64,000 nt of DNA from an uncultured bacterium (lineage in GTDB: Bacteria; Planctomycetota; UBA1135; GCA-002686595), in the NCBI GenBank assembly GCA_938083085.1, contig CALLKX010000053.1, positions 38,777-102,776 on the forward strand, given 5' to 3'. The notes below the pieces were generated by a model, which worked only from the letters and a program-made list of their open reading frames with translations, ran no database searches and was not told the DNA's origin. Positions 52,859-61,726 of the stretch are shown here, piece by piece; positions within the stretch are counted from its first letter, which is position 1; the number at the start of each line of letters is the position of its first letter. The position numbers and the translations under genes were made by a program.

Positions 52859-54015
52859 CGCGCCGAGGATACCGGCTGGCGCCCCCCATGCGAAGGAGGC
52901 AGGCCCCTCGTCCGCCTCTTTGGCGGTGGCGCCGGTCGGGGGAGGCCCAGCCGGCAGGGCCCTTGGGCCATCGCCGCGAGCAATTCCGCCGATGGCGATG
53001 GGGCGGTCTCCCGCTCTTGGCCCTCCCTGGGGGCCTGTTCGAGGGGCTTCAGTCCATGGCCCGATGGCGTGATTCTCGGGACCCGCGATGCGGGCCCCTC
53101 GGACCTGAGGGGCCTCCCCGGCTCCTCGGAGGAATCCCTCGCGGGACCTCACTTCTGGTGGCATTGGGTCGCCCGGCTCCCGGAGGCGCGCCGGCCATCG
53201 ACCCGAGGCCGTCTTCCTCCACCGGAGGGTCCAGGGGAGGCGGGGTGGATAATCTGCGCGACCAGAATCAGCAGCGATCAGAATGACCCGCGACCAGAAT
53301 CACCCGTGACCAGGACCCCCGCGCTCAGGACCCCCGCACTCAGTGCCCCGGCGCTCAGTGCCCCGGCGACCAGGTCTCCCAGCCCCAATCTTCAAGCGGC
53401 CCGTGCCCCGGCGGCGACCGCAGGCCATGCGTACGGACGAGAGGCGGGGCTCAGGGGCGGTTGAAGGGGGCAGGGTGGCTCCTGGCTCCTGGGTCGAGTG
53501 CTCCCATCGTGCAGTCCGGGCAGGCGGGGCTTCGGAGTGCCCGAAAAGAGCCCCCCAGGGGTGGCGGGGCAGACGGCGGGCCTGCCTTGACACCACCCAT
53601 ATGCGTTCCCAAACTATGGGGGAGTCGTGGGTCTGAGACCGCGGCCACATGTGCGCCTCCGACCACCCAGGGGGGACATGTGCTGCGCAGATGCAATGAT
53701 TCCGCACACTTCACGGCCGATCCCTCCCACGGTGAGGGGCGGCTCGGATGCTCTTTTCAATTCGCGTGGACCGTTCGTAACCGCAGGGTCAGGCTGATCT
53801 TTATCAGTTCGCTGCGGTCCCGAGTTGTCGCTACCGACCCCTCGGTCCGGCGGCGGCTGGCACGGGAGTTGACCCTCTTCGCGCGGTCCCCCAGATTCCA
53901 ACCGCTTCCCCCGGTGCACTTTGCGCCACGGGGCGGCGGTCCTCCACTCCGACTGTTCGGCCCCCGTGGCCGTACGTCATCGGGCGAACACCCCGATGGC
54001 ACCAACCCCCCCCCG
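52859..54015. other. Long intergenic region with tandem repeats and a possible promoter
   Basis: 1,157 bases between the divergent ruvB operon and the surface lipoprotein gene, the longest gene-free stretch here. It holds the repeat array 53258-53380. From about 53580 to 53810 it is more AT-rich than its surroundings: TTGACA at 53587-53592 and a 5-4-5 inverted repeat CTGAT-cttt-ATCAG at 53794-53807. These may belong to the promoter of the lipoprotein gene. No other gene supported. Confidence 0.5.
53258..53380. repeat. 15-16-base tandem repeat, eight units
   Basis: Units start at 53258, 53274, 53290, 53306, 53321, 53336, 53351 and 53366; the first three are 16 bases (GCGACCAGAATCACCC type) and the last five are 15 (GCGCTCAGGACCCCC, GCGCTCAGTGCCCCG). 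The change from 16 to 15 in one array shows drift in period. Confidence 0.9.
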
Positions 54016-57000
54016 ATGCTCTTCATGCACGAAGAAGTCAAATCCGCCGGCGCGGCCCATCTCAGGCCCATCGCTCGCACGCTCGCTACGGGTCTCGCCG
54101 TTACCGCTCTGGTCGCTGGATGCGGCGGTGGAAAGGCCTCCGTTGACGGTGTCTCCGGGTCCGGCGCCCTGCTGCGCTTGAACGAGGTCGGCAATGGGTT
54201 CGGTCAGTTGCTCCCGCACCGCGTGCTCGAGTTGGACTCCACCGGGACCCCGACGGGGCAGGTCGTCGTCATTCGTACGAATGAGGACATCCAGAACAAC
54301 GTGACGCGGAGTAACCCGATTCTCCCGACGCCGATCTTCGAGCCGACGGCGACGCTGCCCAACGGCAACCCGGGGAACCACTACATCTTCGCCAACTTCA
54401 CCCAGGTCATCGACCCGTTCTCGGTGGTCAACCCGAGCCCGTCGAGCCCGACCCTCTCGGGTGCCGTCGGCGTGACCACTCTCGATCCGTTCAGCGGGGC
54501 TTCTCTGCCCGCGAGCGGCCGGACGTTCATCGGCGGAAAGACTCTGGTGGGCCCGGCGACCGGCAGCCCCCCGCAGCTCAACCTCGTGCAATGGGTGGAA
54601 GAGGATCCGGGGAACCCCGGCTTCCTGATCGCCCTCGTACCCGAGGCGAACGGCTTCCCGGGGGTGAACTCGTTCATCCCGAACGCGGCTGATCTTGTGT
54701 CGGACAAGACCATCGTGTTCGTGGCTGACGACGACAACAACCTCAACACCTTCAACACGTTCTCCGCGAACGTCCAGATCCGCTTCTCCGCCAGCAAGGC
54801 GCTCCTTGCCACGAACGGCCGGACGCTCTCGGACGCGGTGCTCGCGTCCTCCACCGTCGGCGTGGACACCCTCGCCCCGGAGGTCATCACCGAGCCGCCG
54901 CCCCAGTCGGCGCCGCTGATCACCCCGACGAACGGGGACACGGATGTGGATCCCCAGACCGCTATCCGCGTGAGCTTCACGGAGCCGGTTCAGCCTTATT
55001 CGGTGGGTGAGATCGCGGGCGTGAGCCCGCCCTCGCTGTCGTCGGCGTTCCAGATCACGTTCGGTCCTCCGACGTCGATCACCACGATGCCGTTCACCGC
55101 GCTCCCGGTGAGCCCGTTCGATCTCTCCACCTATGAGCTCTTCCCGGGCTTCTCCTTCCCCGGAGAGGGTCCCGAGTTCCTCACCTGCGGCACCTTCTCG
55201 CGGGTCGACATCAATCTGTCGACGGACCAGATCGAGGACTTCAGCCAGGTGCCGAACGGCGCTGGTGGGTTCGGGCCGAACGTCAACACCCTGGGCACCA
55301 CGAGCTTCTTCGAGACGGGCGAAGGTCCTGGCCTCGTGAACGCGCCGGTCTCCCCGGACACGATCTACGTGGCGCGCGGTGGTGCCTCCCCGGGCCTCTC
55401 GGTGCTCGACCTCAACGGCTTCGGCCAGTCGACGGGCAACCCGATCACGTCGCAGCCCTACCCGCTCGCGGGTGAAACGCGCTTCCCGTACGACCAGAAC
55501 GTCACCCAGAACCCCACCATTCGGCCCCTGCTCAACCCGGGCGAGTGCACGGTGAACGGCGGCTCCGCGGGTGTCTTCACGCTGACCAGGGACAGCAGCC
55601 TCGAGGACCTCATCGTCCGCGCGCCGCTGATCAGCACCGTGACGGACATGCACATCGGCCACGCGCTCGATGGAACGATCCGGAACGCACCGCCGCCCTT
55701 CGGCTGCCAGGCCGGCGGCGGCAACGTCTGCGCCCTGGACGGTCTCAAGGTCATCGCGTCCGTGCAAGGCAACCAGCCCAACACCTTGGCTCCGGCCCAG
55801 GTCAACCAGTTCGGCGGCCTCAACCCGGGCTACGAGAACATCATCTCGTGGGCACCGCACCCCAACCCGCCGACGCTCGGGTTCCCGCCCCAGTGCGTGT
55901 CGCCGTTCATCGGTGGCAACGAGCCGACGTCCATCGACACGGTCACGAACAACCTGCTGGTCTCTGGCAACCCGTTCCCGGTCCCGTCGACGAACACGCC
56001 GCCCACGGGCCTCCTGACCCTCGAGCAGAACCTGTTCTTCCTCGGGCCGAGCTTCGGTCAGACCCAGTCGCAGAACTGCACGCAGTATCAAATGCGCCAG
56101 CAGCTCGGCCACTTCCTCTACGTGGCGGACCGCCCGCGGAGTGAGATCGTCGTGTTCAACTCGAACAGGATGACGGTCCTCGAGCGCATCGCGGTGCCCG
56201 ACCCGACCTCGATGGCCATGGGTCCGAACATCGACCTCCTGGCGATCAGCAACCAGCTCGCGGACACGGTGACCTTCGTGGACATCAACCCGCAGTCGGC
56301 CCAGTTCCACCAGGTGATCCGGACCGTCCAGGTGGGCAACTCGCCCCGCGGAATCGCGTTCGAGCCGACCAACGAGGACATCCTCGTCACCAACGAGCTC
56401 AGCAACACGATGTCGATCATCGCCGCCGCCACGCTCGACGTGCGCCGGACGATCAACTCGCAGCTGAACCGCCCGTTCGAGGTCTGCATCACCCCGCGGA
56501 TGCTCGGCTTCTCCTTCCAGCGAGGCGTTTACTTTGCCTACGCCCTCAACCGCTCCGGCACCGTTGCGCTCTTCGAGTCCGGTCCGAACGGCGTGAACGG
56601 CTGGGGCTTCGACGACATCGTCGGCATCCTCCCGTTCGACTTCCAGGCGCCCAAGCAGATCCAGATCGACCCGATCAACCTCGACGGTTCGGTCTACGTG
56701 GTCCACGAGGGCCCGATCGACGTGGCGACCGGCAACCCCGGCAACCTCGGCATCGGTGCCATCTCCCGCCTCCGGATCGAGAGCGCGCTGTCGGGCCAGA
56801 TCCCGCTGACGCAGATCGGCGCTGGCAACGCGAACTTCCGCGACCTTCAATACGGCGTCCCGCTGTCCCTCAGCCAGGCCCTCGGCCAGCTGTCGGGGAT
56901 CCCGGTGGACATCGCCTTCGACAACCAGCGCAACCTCGGTGGCGTCCCGGGACCGTCGAACACGTTCAGCGCTGGCTCGCCGATTCCGGCCAACAGCAAG

Positions 57001-57219
57001 GCTTCCTACCGTCTCATCGGCGGTGGCGGCCTGAACACCTCGGAGCCTCGCTTCCTGTTCGCGTCGGTGCCGAACCCGATCGGAGGCAGCGGCGTCATCG
57101 ACGTGCTCGCCCTCGGTGTGACGGGTACGCCGCGGTTCGACACGAACCCCTACGTCCAAGGGATCCAGTCGGTGCCCGTCCCGCAGGTGACGATCCTCTC
57201 TGACTACTGGCGCCAGTGA
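54016..57219 (+). CDS. Large surface lipoprotein with Ig-like and YncE-like beta-propeller regions
   Basis: 1,067 aa from ATG 54016 (another at 54025); the frame is open far upstream without sense. Lipoprotein signal ends LVTALVAGC-type (TALVAGCGGG). N-terminal half has SbsA/Big_5-like Ig strands (APLITPTNGDTDVDPQTAIR, then VSFTEPVQ). From about residue 690 a propeller of YncE type starts: HFLYVADRPRSEIVVFNSNR, then VPDPTSMAMGPNIDLLAISN, GIAFEPTNEDILVTNELSNT. Only eight Lys occur in the whole protein, and it is rich in Asn, Pro, Thr and Ser; about seven further Cys could form disulphides. Likely an exposed outer-surface protein. It ends just before a strong terminator. Confidence 0.85.
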   Translation: MLFMHEEVKSAGAAHLRPIARTLATGLAVTALVAGCGGGKASVDGVSGSGALLRLNEVGNGFGQLLPHRVLELDSTGTPTGQVVVIRTNEDIQNNVTRSNPILPTPIFEPTATLPNGNPGNHYIFANFTQVIDPFSVVNPSPSSPTLSGAVGVTTLDPFSGASLPASGRTFIGGKTLVGPATGSPPQLNLVQWVEEDPGNPGFLIALVPEANGFPGVNSFIPNAADLVSDKTIVFVADDDNNLNTFNTFSANVQIRFSASKALLATNGRTLSDAVLASSTVGVDTLAPEVITEPPPQSAPLITPTNGDTDVDPQTAIRVSFTEPVQPYSVGEIAGVSPPSLSSAFQITFGPPTSITTMPFTALPVSPFDLSTYELFPGFSFPGEGPEFLTCGTFSRVDINLSTDQIEDFSQVPNGAGGFGPNVNTLGTTSFFETGEGPGLVNAPVSPDTIYVARGGASPGLSVLDLNGFGQSTGNPITSQPYPLAGETRFPYDQNVTQNPTIRPLLNPGECTVNGGSAGVFTLTRDSSLEDLIVRAPLISTVTDMHIGHALDGTIRNAPPPFGCQAGGGNVCALDGLKVIASVQGNQPNTLAPAQVNQFGGLNPGYENIISWAPHPNPPTLGFPPQCVSPFIGGNEPTSIDTVTNNLLVSGNPFPVPSTNTPPTGLLTLEQNLFFLGPSFGQTQSQNCTQYQMRQQLGHFLYVADRPRSEIVVFNSNRMTVLERIAVPDPTSMAMGPNIDLLAISNQLADTVTFVDINPQSAQFHQVIRTVQVGNSPRGIAFEPTNEDILVTNELSNTMSIIAAATLDVRRTINSQLNRPFEVCITPRMLGFSFQRGVYFAYALNRSGTVALFESGPNGVNGWGFDDIVGILPFDFQAPKQIQIDPINLDGSVYVVHEGPIDVATGNPGNLGIGAISRLRIESALSGQIPLTQIGAGNANFRDLQYGVPLSLSQALGQLSGIPVDIAFDNQRNLGGVPGPSNTFSAGSPIPANSKASYRLIGGGGLNTSEPRFLFASVPNPIGGSGVIDVLALGVTGTPRFDTNPYVQGIQSVPVPQVTILSDYWRQ

Positions 57220-57308
57220 TGGAGCGGGGGTAGCGGGGCTCTCGCCTCGCCGAGGCCTCCCTTCCCGTCCCTGGGCACCCATCCGGTTCCCTGGGCCTTG
57301 AGAATCTC

Positions 57309-57349
57309 GGCTGCCCTCGCGAGCGAATCGCGGGGGCAGCCCTCATTTT
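57309..57349 (+). terminator. Rho-independent terminator after the surface lipoprotein
   Basis: GGCTGCCCTCGCG (57309-57321) pairs over 13 bases, with one G-T, with CGCGGGGGCAGCC (57329-57341) around a 7-base loop, followed by ctcatttt. It is the clearest intrinsic terminator in the window and separates the lipoprotein from the quinone operon. Confidence 0.85.
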
Positions 57350-57407
57350 GGGGCCTGCGCCCGCAGGCGCCCTCGCAGCTCCCCCTTCCTTTACACCTGA
57401 CCCTCTC

Positions 57408-58127
57408 GTGCCGGATCCCACCGCTGTTCGCTCCATGTTCGCCGGGATCGCCGGGCGGTACGACCTCGCCAACCGCGTGTTGTCGGGCGGCGTGGATCGC
57501 AGCTGGCGACGCAAGGTGATGGCGGCGGCCGGGTCGCCAGGTCCAGGATCCACGGTGGTCGACGTGGCGTGCGGGACGGGGGACCTCGCGCTGCTCTTTG
57601 CGAAGGCCGGAGCCCAGGTGGTGGGGGTCGACTTCACCTTTGAGATGGTCGCGATCGCGCCCTCGAAGAACAACGAGCGCGGAGGGGCGGTGGCCTGGCT
57701 CCAAGGGGACGGGCTTGAGCTCCCGGTCGGTGACTCGGTCGCGGACGCCGCCACGATCGCCTTCGGGCTGCGGAACGTCGCGGATCGCCGTCGCTGTATT
57801 CGCGAGATGACGCGGGTGGTGCGCCCCGGCGGCCGTGTGCTGGTGCTGGAGTTCAGCATGCCTCGCAAGGACGTCTTCGGCCGGGTCTACCGGGCCTACC
57901 TCGAGCACGTCTTGCCCCGGATCGGCGGAGCCCTCTCCGGGGATCGGGCGGCCTACGACTACCTGGACGACACGGTTCAGGGCTGGCCTGGACCGGAGCA
58001 ACTCCAGGGCGAGATGGAGCAGGACGGGCTGGTGGAGTGCGGCTTCGAGCGGCTCTGGCGGGGCATCGCCTGTATCCACCACGGTGTGGTTCCTTCGCAC
58101 CCAATGACTCCGCACGAGCGCAGCTGA
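57408..58127 (+). CDS. ubiE/menG: Demethylmenaquinone/ubiquinone methyltransferase
   Basis: 239 aa from GTG 57408; the frame continues to a TTG at 57348, but that start lies in the terminator. FAGIAGRYDLANRVLSGGVD is the UbiE/MenG N-terminal signature, VVDVACGTGDLALLFAKAG is the SAM site, and IAFGLRNVADRRRCIREMTR matches the family's second signature. It methylates the quinone ring in the last step. The ubiX and ubiA genes are two and three genes downstream, so this is menaquinone (or ubiquinone) synthesis. Confidence 0.93.
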   Translation: MPDPTAVRSMFAGIAGRYDLANRVLSGGVDRSWRRKVMAAAGSPGPGSTVVDVACGTGDLALLFAKAGAQVVGVDFTFEMVAIAPSKNNERGGAVAWLQGDGLELPVGDSVADAATIAFGLRNVADRRRCIREMTRVVRPGGRVLVLEFSMPRKDVFGRVYRAYLEHVLPRIGGALSGDRAAYDYLDDTVQGWPGPEQLQGEMEQDGLVECGFERLWRGIACIHHGVVPSHPMTPHERS

Positions 58128-58134
58128 CCAGGCC

Positions 58135-58977
58135 ATGACGAGCTACGAGGACGAGTATGACGACGAGGAGGACCCGCCGGTCTCCCAGGCGAAGGTGCTC
58201 TCGCTTCGCGTGGACGGCCCGGCGCGGGGCGTGTCCTTTGGCTTCCTCGCCATGCTCCCCTTGTTCGTGGCCTACGAGCTCGCCGGCCCAGGCGAGCCCG
58301 GGCACCCGCGGGCCGTGGCCGAGGCGATGCTCTTCTCTCCCTTCACGCGGCTCGGCGCCCCCGATGTGGTGCTCGCCCGTCGACTGATCCTCGCGGTGTT
58401 GACCATCGCAGCCCTGGTGTCTTTCTACCTGCAGGTACGCCGGGAGCACGGAGCCGCGCTCGGTCCGCGCTTCGCGCGGACCCTCATCGAGGGGGCGCTC
58501 GGCTCGCTCGTGCTCGGCCCCGTGCTCTTCGCGGCGGCGGAGGTGGCCTCGCCCTACGTCGGAGCCATGACGCTGGGCGGTGGGAGCGCCGGCGGCCCCA
58601 CGGCGGATCGTGCGGGCTTCGTCATGGGCGGGGCGGCCTACGAGGAGGTCATCTTCCGCCTGGGGGCGCTCTCGGTCCTTTGGCTCCTGAGCAAGCAGTT
58701 CCTGACCTGGCTCGGCGCAGTCCCCGGGGCAGCCCGGCTGGGGGCGGTGACCGTGGCCTCGATCGGCTCCGCGCTGCTCTTTGCTGGGTTCCACCTGGAG
58801 GCCTTCACCGGCTGGCTCGGGCCGGGCGGTGAGCCCTATGACGCGGCCGTCTTCACCTGGCGGGCCACCGCCGGCATTCTGCTCGCAGCCCTCTTTCTCT
58901 GGCGGGGGCTCGGCGTCGCGGCCTGGTCCCACGCCTTCTTCAACCTTGCGCTGCTGGTCGGCGCCCTGCCCCGTTAA
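58135..58977 (+). CDS. CPBP-family intramembrane metalloprotease
   Basis: 280 aa with about seven hydrophobic segments after an acidic N-terminus (MTSYEDEYDDEEDPPVSQAK). The three CPBP/Rce1 motifs are in order: GAAYEEVIFRLG (EExxxR), LFAGFHLEAF (FxxxH) and WSHAFFNLAL (HxxxN). It is a glutamate-type intramembrane protease; bacterial substrates vary. It is seven bases after ubiE/menG and three before ubiX, inside a quinone operon, which is not its usual location. Confidence 0.9.
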   Translation: MTSYEDEYDDEEDPPVSQAKVLSLRVDGPARGVSFGFLAMLPLFVAYELAGPGEPGHPRAVAEAMLFSPFTRLGAPDVVLARRLILAVLTIAALVSFYLQVRREHGAALGPRFARTLIEGALGSLVLGPVLFAAAEVASPYVGAMTLGGGSAGGPTADRAGFVMGGAAYEEVIFRLGALSVLWLLSKQFLTWLGAVPGAARLGAVTVASIGSALLFAGFHLEAFTGWLGPGGEPYDAAVFTWRATAGILLAALFLWRGLGVAAWSHAFFNLALLVGALPR

Positions 58978-58980
58978 ACC

Positions 58981-59682
58981 ATGAGCGCAGATCGACCCCT
59001 GAGGTACTTCGTCGGGCTCACCGGCGGGAGCGGGCATGCGTACGCAGAGCGGCTCGTGCTCGAACTCTTGCGGGCTGGCTGCGAGGTCGACCTCTGCATC
59101 ACCGAGGCGGGCTGCAAGGTCCTGCGGCACGAGCTGGGCGTCGAAGCGGGCGTCCGCGGAGAGAGGCTCCAGGCCGCCTTGCCCGGCTGGCTTGGAGAGG
59201 CCGGGCTCCCCGCTGGATGGGAGGACCGCGTGCGCGTGTTCACGAGCGACGCGATCGAGGCGCCCGCGGCGTCCGGGACGTCGCTCACCGGGGGCGTGAT
59301 CATCGCCCCGTGCAGCATGGGCACGCTCGCGCGGGTGACCGCAGGCTTCAGCTCGAACCTGGTGGAGCGGGCCGCGGACGTGGCGCTCAAGGAGGGCCGG
59401 CGCCTGTTGCTGATGCCCCGCGAGACGCCGCTCTCCGAGATCCATCTGGAGAACATGCTGCGGGCGGTGCGGCTCGGTGGGATTGTGCTCCCGTGCATGC
59501 CGGGCTTCTATCACCTGCCGAAGAGCATCGATGACCTCGTGGCGCACGTGGTCGGAAAGGCGCTCGACCGACTCGGTGTAGATCAGAACGTCGGGGCTCG
59601 CTGGGACGGATTGGAGGAGCCCTCGGGCGATCCCGGCACGACGCCGCCGGGGAGCGAGGGGACCAGCGGGGCGGGCCAGTGA
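58981..59682 (+). CDS. ubiX: UbiX-type flavin prenyltransferase
   Basis: 233 aa. FVGLTGGSGHAYAERLVLEL is the FMN-binding start, VIIAPCSMGTLARVTAGFSS the middle signature, LLLMPRETPLSEIHLENML the conserved ETPL segment, and PCMPGFYHLPKSIDDLVAHV the C-terminal family motif. It joins a dimethylallyl group to FMN to make the prenyl-FMN cofactor of UbiD-type decarboxylases. A UbiD/MqnL partner is not in this window. The Gly/Pro-rich tail beyond residue 205 is extra. Its stop overlaps the ubiA GTG by four bases. Confidence 0.94.
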   Translation: MSADRPLRYFVGLTGGSGHAYAERLVLELLRAGCEVDLCITEAGCKVLRHELGVEAGVRGERLQAALPGWLGEAGLPAGWEDRVRVFTSDAIEAPAASGTSLTGGVIIAPCSMGTLARVTAGFSSNLVERAADVALKEGRRLLLMPRETPLSEIHLENMLRAVRLGGIVLPCMPGFYHLPKSIDDLVAHVVGKALDRLGVDQNVGARWDGLEEPSGDPGTTPPGSEGTSGAGQ

Positions 59683-60557
59683 GCCGGGTCGCTGCCACCC
59701 TGTCGCTGGTCAAGTTCAGCCACTCGGTCTTCGCGCTCCCCTTCGCGCTGATGGGGGCGTGGCTGGCGGCGGGCGGGCCGCCGCCCCTCGTGACCCTGGG
59801 CTGGATTGTCCTGTGCGCCGTGACGGCGCGCACCGCCGCGATGGCCTTCAACCGGCTCGTGGATCGTGACATCGACGCCGCCAACCCAAGGACCGCGGGG
59901 AGGGAACTCCCGAGCGGTACGCTCGCCGTGGGGTACGCCCGGGGGCTGGTGATCGTCTCCGCGGGCATCTTCGTGGCGGGGGCCTTCGCCCTGAACGAGC
60001 TCGCCGGCTGGCTCTCTCCGGCGGTGCTGGGGGTCTTGCTCGGGTACAGCTACGTGAAGCGCTTCAGCGTCGCCGTCCACCTCGTCCTCGGCGTGGCCCT
60101 TGGGCTGGCGCCCCTTGGGGCCTGGATCGCGGTCCGAGGCGACTTCTCCGGGGACCTGATCCCGGTGCTGCTCTTGTTCTGCACGGTTTGGACCTGGGTG
60201 GCGGGCTTCGACCTCATCTACGCCTGCCAGGACGCTGAGTACGACGCCGGGCGCGGGCTGCACTCCATCCCAGCCAAGCTGGGCGTCGGCGGCGCCCTTC
60301 GGCTGTCGCGCCTGCTGCACGTGCTCACGGCCCTCTCTCTGGCGCTCCTGGCCTGGCGGGCCGATACGGGGCTGGTGTTCTGGATCAGCTGCGCGGCGGC
60401 TGTGGCTCTCTTGTGCTGGGAGCAGAGCCTGGTGCGCGAGGACGACCTGAGCCGGGTCGACGTGGCCTTCTTCACGATCAACGGCTGGGTCGGCGTGGCC
60501 CTCTTCCTCGGGCTGGCCCTCGACATGGCGCTCCGCTCGGGCGACGCTGTGGTCTGA
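59679..60557 (+). CDS. ubiA/mqnP: UbiA/MqnP-type prenyltransferase
   Basis: 292 aa, GTG start overlapping the ubiX stop (GTGA). Eight to nine hydrophobic helices. First Asp-rich motif MAFNRLVDRDIDAANPRTAG (NxxxDxxxD) and second DLIYACQDAEYDAGRGLHSI. VKFSHSVFALPFALMGAWLA at the N-terminus is typical of the menaquinone/4-hydroxybenzoate prenyltransferases. It transfers a polyprenyl chain to the aromatic ring. With ubiX and ubiE/menG it fits the late futalosine route to menaquinone (inference; no mqn genes here). Confidence 0.94.
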   Translation: MSRVAATLSLVKFSHSVFALPFALMGAWLAAGGPPPLVTLGWIVLCAVTARTAAMAFNRLVDRDIDAANPRTAGRELPSGTLAVGYARGLVIVSAGIFVAGAFALNELAGWLSPAVLGVLLGYSYVKRFSVAVHLVLGVALGLAPLGAWIAVRGDFSGDLIPVLLLFCTVWTWVAGFDLIYACQDAEYDAGRGLHSIPAKLGVGGALRLSRLLHVLTALSLALLAWRADTGLVFWISCAAAVALLCWEQSLVREDDLSRVDVAFFTINGWVGVALFLGLALDMALRSGDAVV

Positions 60558-61712
60558 ATGGCGCGCAAGAAGAAGGCAGGCAAGAAGAAGCCCAGGGACC
60601 CCAACCCGGAGGACGCTCTCCGGGAGCTGGAGCATCGCATCGATCAAGGGCTCCCGCGGGTGTCCATCCTGCGGGGAGACGAGGCGTACTTCCGGGAGCG
60701 CGGCGTGCGAGCCCTGAGCGAGCGGGCGCGGGCGGATGGACTTGAGGTCTGCCGGCACGACCCCCTCGATCCGGACTACTCCGCGGGCCGGCTGGTGGAT
60801 GACCTCTCCACCGGCGCGCTCTTCCAGGCGTCGCGTTGCGTGGTGCTGCACCACGCGGAGCGAGTGGTGGTGGACCGCGCCTCGGCGTTCTCCGCCGCGG
60901 TTCGTGACGCCATGCTGGCCTGGATCGGATCGGCGAGTCCGGGCGCGATCGTGCTCTCCGCGGACAAGCTCCGCGCGGATCACGCCCTCGCCAAGGCGGT
61001 GAAGGAGGCGGAGGGTCCGATCGTCGGGTGCCGGCGCCTCTATGACACGCCGCCGCCGTGGAATCCGGACCCGCGGAACACGGAGCTCGCGCAGTGGTGC
61101 GGCGCCCGCGCGCGCAGCCTCGGGGTCAAGCTGGACAGCGCCGAGGCCTACTACGTGGTCGCGGCCACCGGGAACGACCTGAACGCCATTGAGGATCGGC
61201 TCAAGGGCCTGGTGGGTCGCGGGTCGGAGGCGATCCAGGATCTCGTGACCTGGGACAGCAGCGCGTCGGTCTGGGACGTGGCCGAGTCTCTCGTGGCGGG
61301 CGACGTTCGCAAGGCGGCGGTGGGGATCGAGACGCTGTTCTCGGGCGGCGCCGTCCAGCGTGACGGGAGCCGCACCCTCGACCAGAGCGGGATCGTCGCC
61401 CAGCTGAGCACCGCGGTGTCGGCGAAGCTGCGCGAGGCGGTGCGTGGCGCGGGTGAGCTCGAGGCGGGGCGCGGGGTCTCTGCGGCAGCGGCAGCGGCTG
61501 GTGTCCGCGGCCCGAAGCCTGCGGTGGACGCCTTTGAGCGGCGCATGGGGGCCCGAGACCCGGGCGCCTGGAAGCCGATGCTCGAGGACTTCGCCCACCT
61601 GGAGCGGCGCTCGCGCTCCTCGGTGCAGGTAGACGCCACGGACTTCATGCAGCTCGCCCTCCGCTGGCGGGGCTCGAGCGGCGGCTCGGGCTCTCGATCC
61701 GAGCGCCGGTGA
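60558..61712 (+). CDS. holA: DNA polymerase III delta subunit
   Basis: 384 aa beginning one base after the ubiA stop. A Lys-rich start (MARKKKAGKKKPRDPNPEDA) precedes RVSILRGDEAYFRERGVRAL, the standard HolA opening. AIVLSADKLRADHALAKAV and the helical collar part (SSASVWDVAESLVAGDVRKA) follow. The Walker A is degenerate as in all delta subunits. It opens the sliding clamp within the clamp loader. The stop overlaps the possible GTG start of mutL by four bases. Confidence 0.9.
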   Translation: MARKKKAGKKKPRDPNPEDALRELEHRIDQGLPRVSILRGDEAYFRERGVRALSERARADGLEVCRHDPLDPDYSAGRLVDDLSTGALFQASRCVVLHHAERVVVDRASAFSAAVRDAMLAWIGSASPGAIVLSADKLRADHALAKAVKEAEGPIVGCRRLYDTPPPWNPDPRNTELAQWCGARARSLGVKLDSAEAYYVVAATGNDLNAIEDRLKGLVGRGSEAIQDLVTWDSSASVWDVAESLVAGDVRKAAVGIETLFSGGAVQRDGSRTLDQSGIVAQLSTAVSAKLREAVRGAGELEAGRGVSAAAAAAGVRGPKPAVDAFERRMGARDPGAWKPMLEDFAHLERRSRSSVQVDATDFMQLALRWRGSSGGSGSRSERR

Positions 61713-61726
61713 ACTATCATGGGGGC

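Noticed and set aside
53258..53380. Possible CRISPR array or origin iterons
   Set aside because: No spacers; period changes from 16 to 15; no dnaA, DnaA boxes or replication genes nearby.
53587..53620. TTGACA with a downstream TATGGG as a sigma-70 promoter
   Set aside because: Spacing is about 22 bases, too long for a normal promoter, and the -10 match is weak; kept only as a remark in the region entry.
53977..57282. 1,101-codon minus-strand frame opposite the surface lipoprotein
   Set aside because: Arg/Asp/Val/Gly-rich shadow, no signal or domain; the plus strand has lipobox, domains and a terminator.
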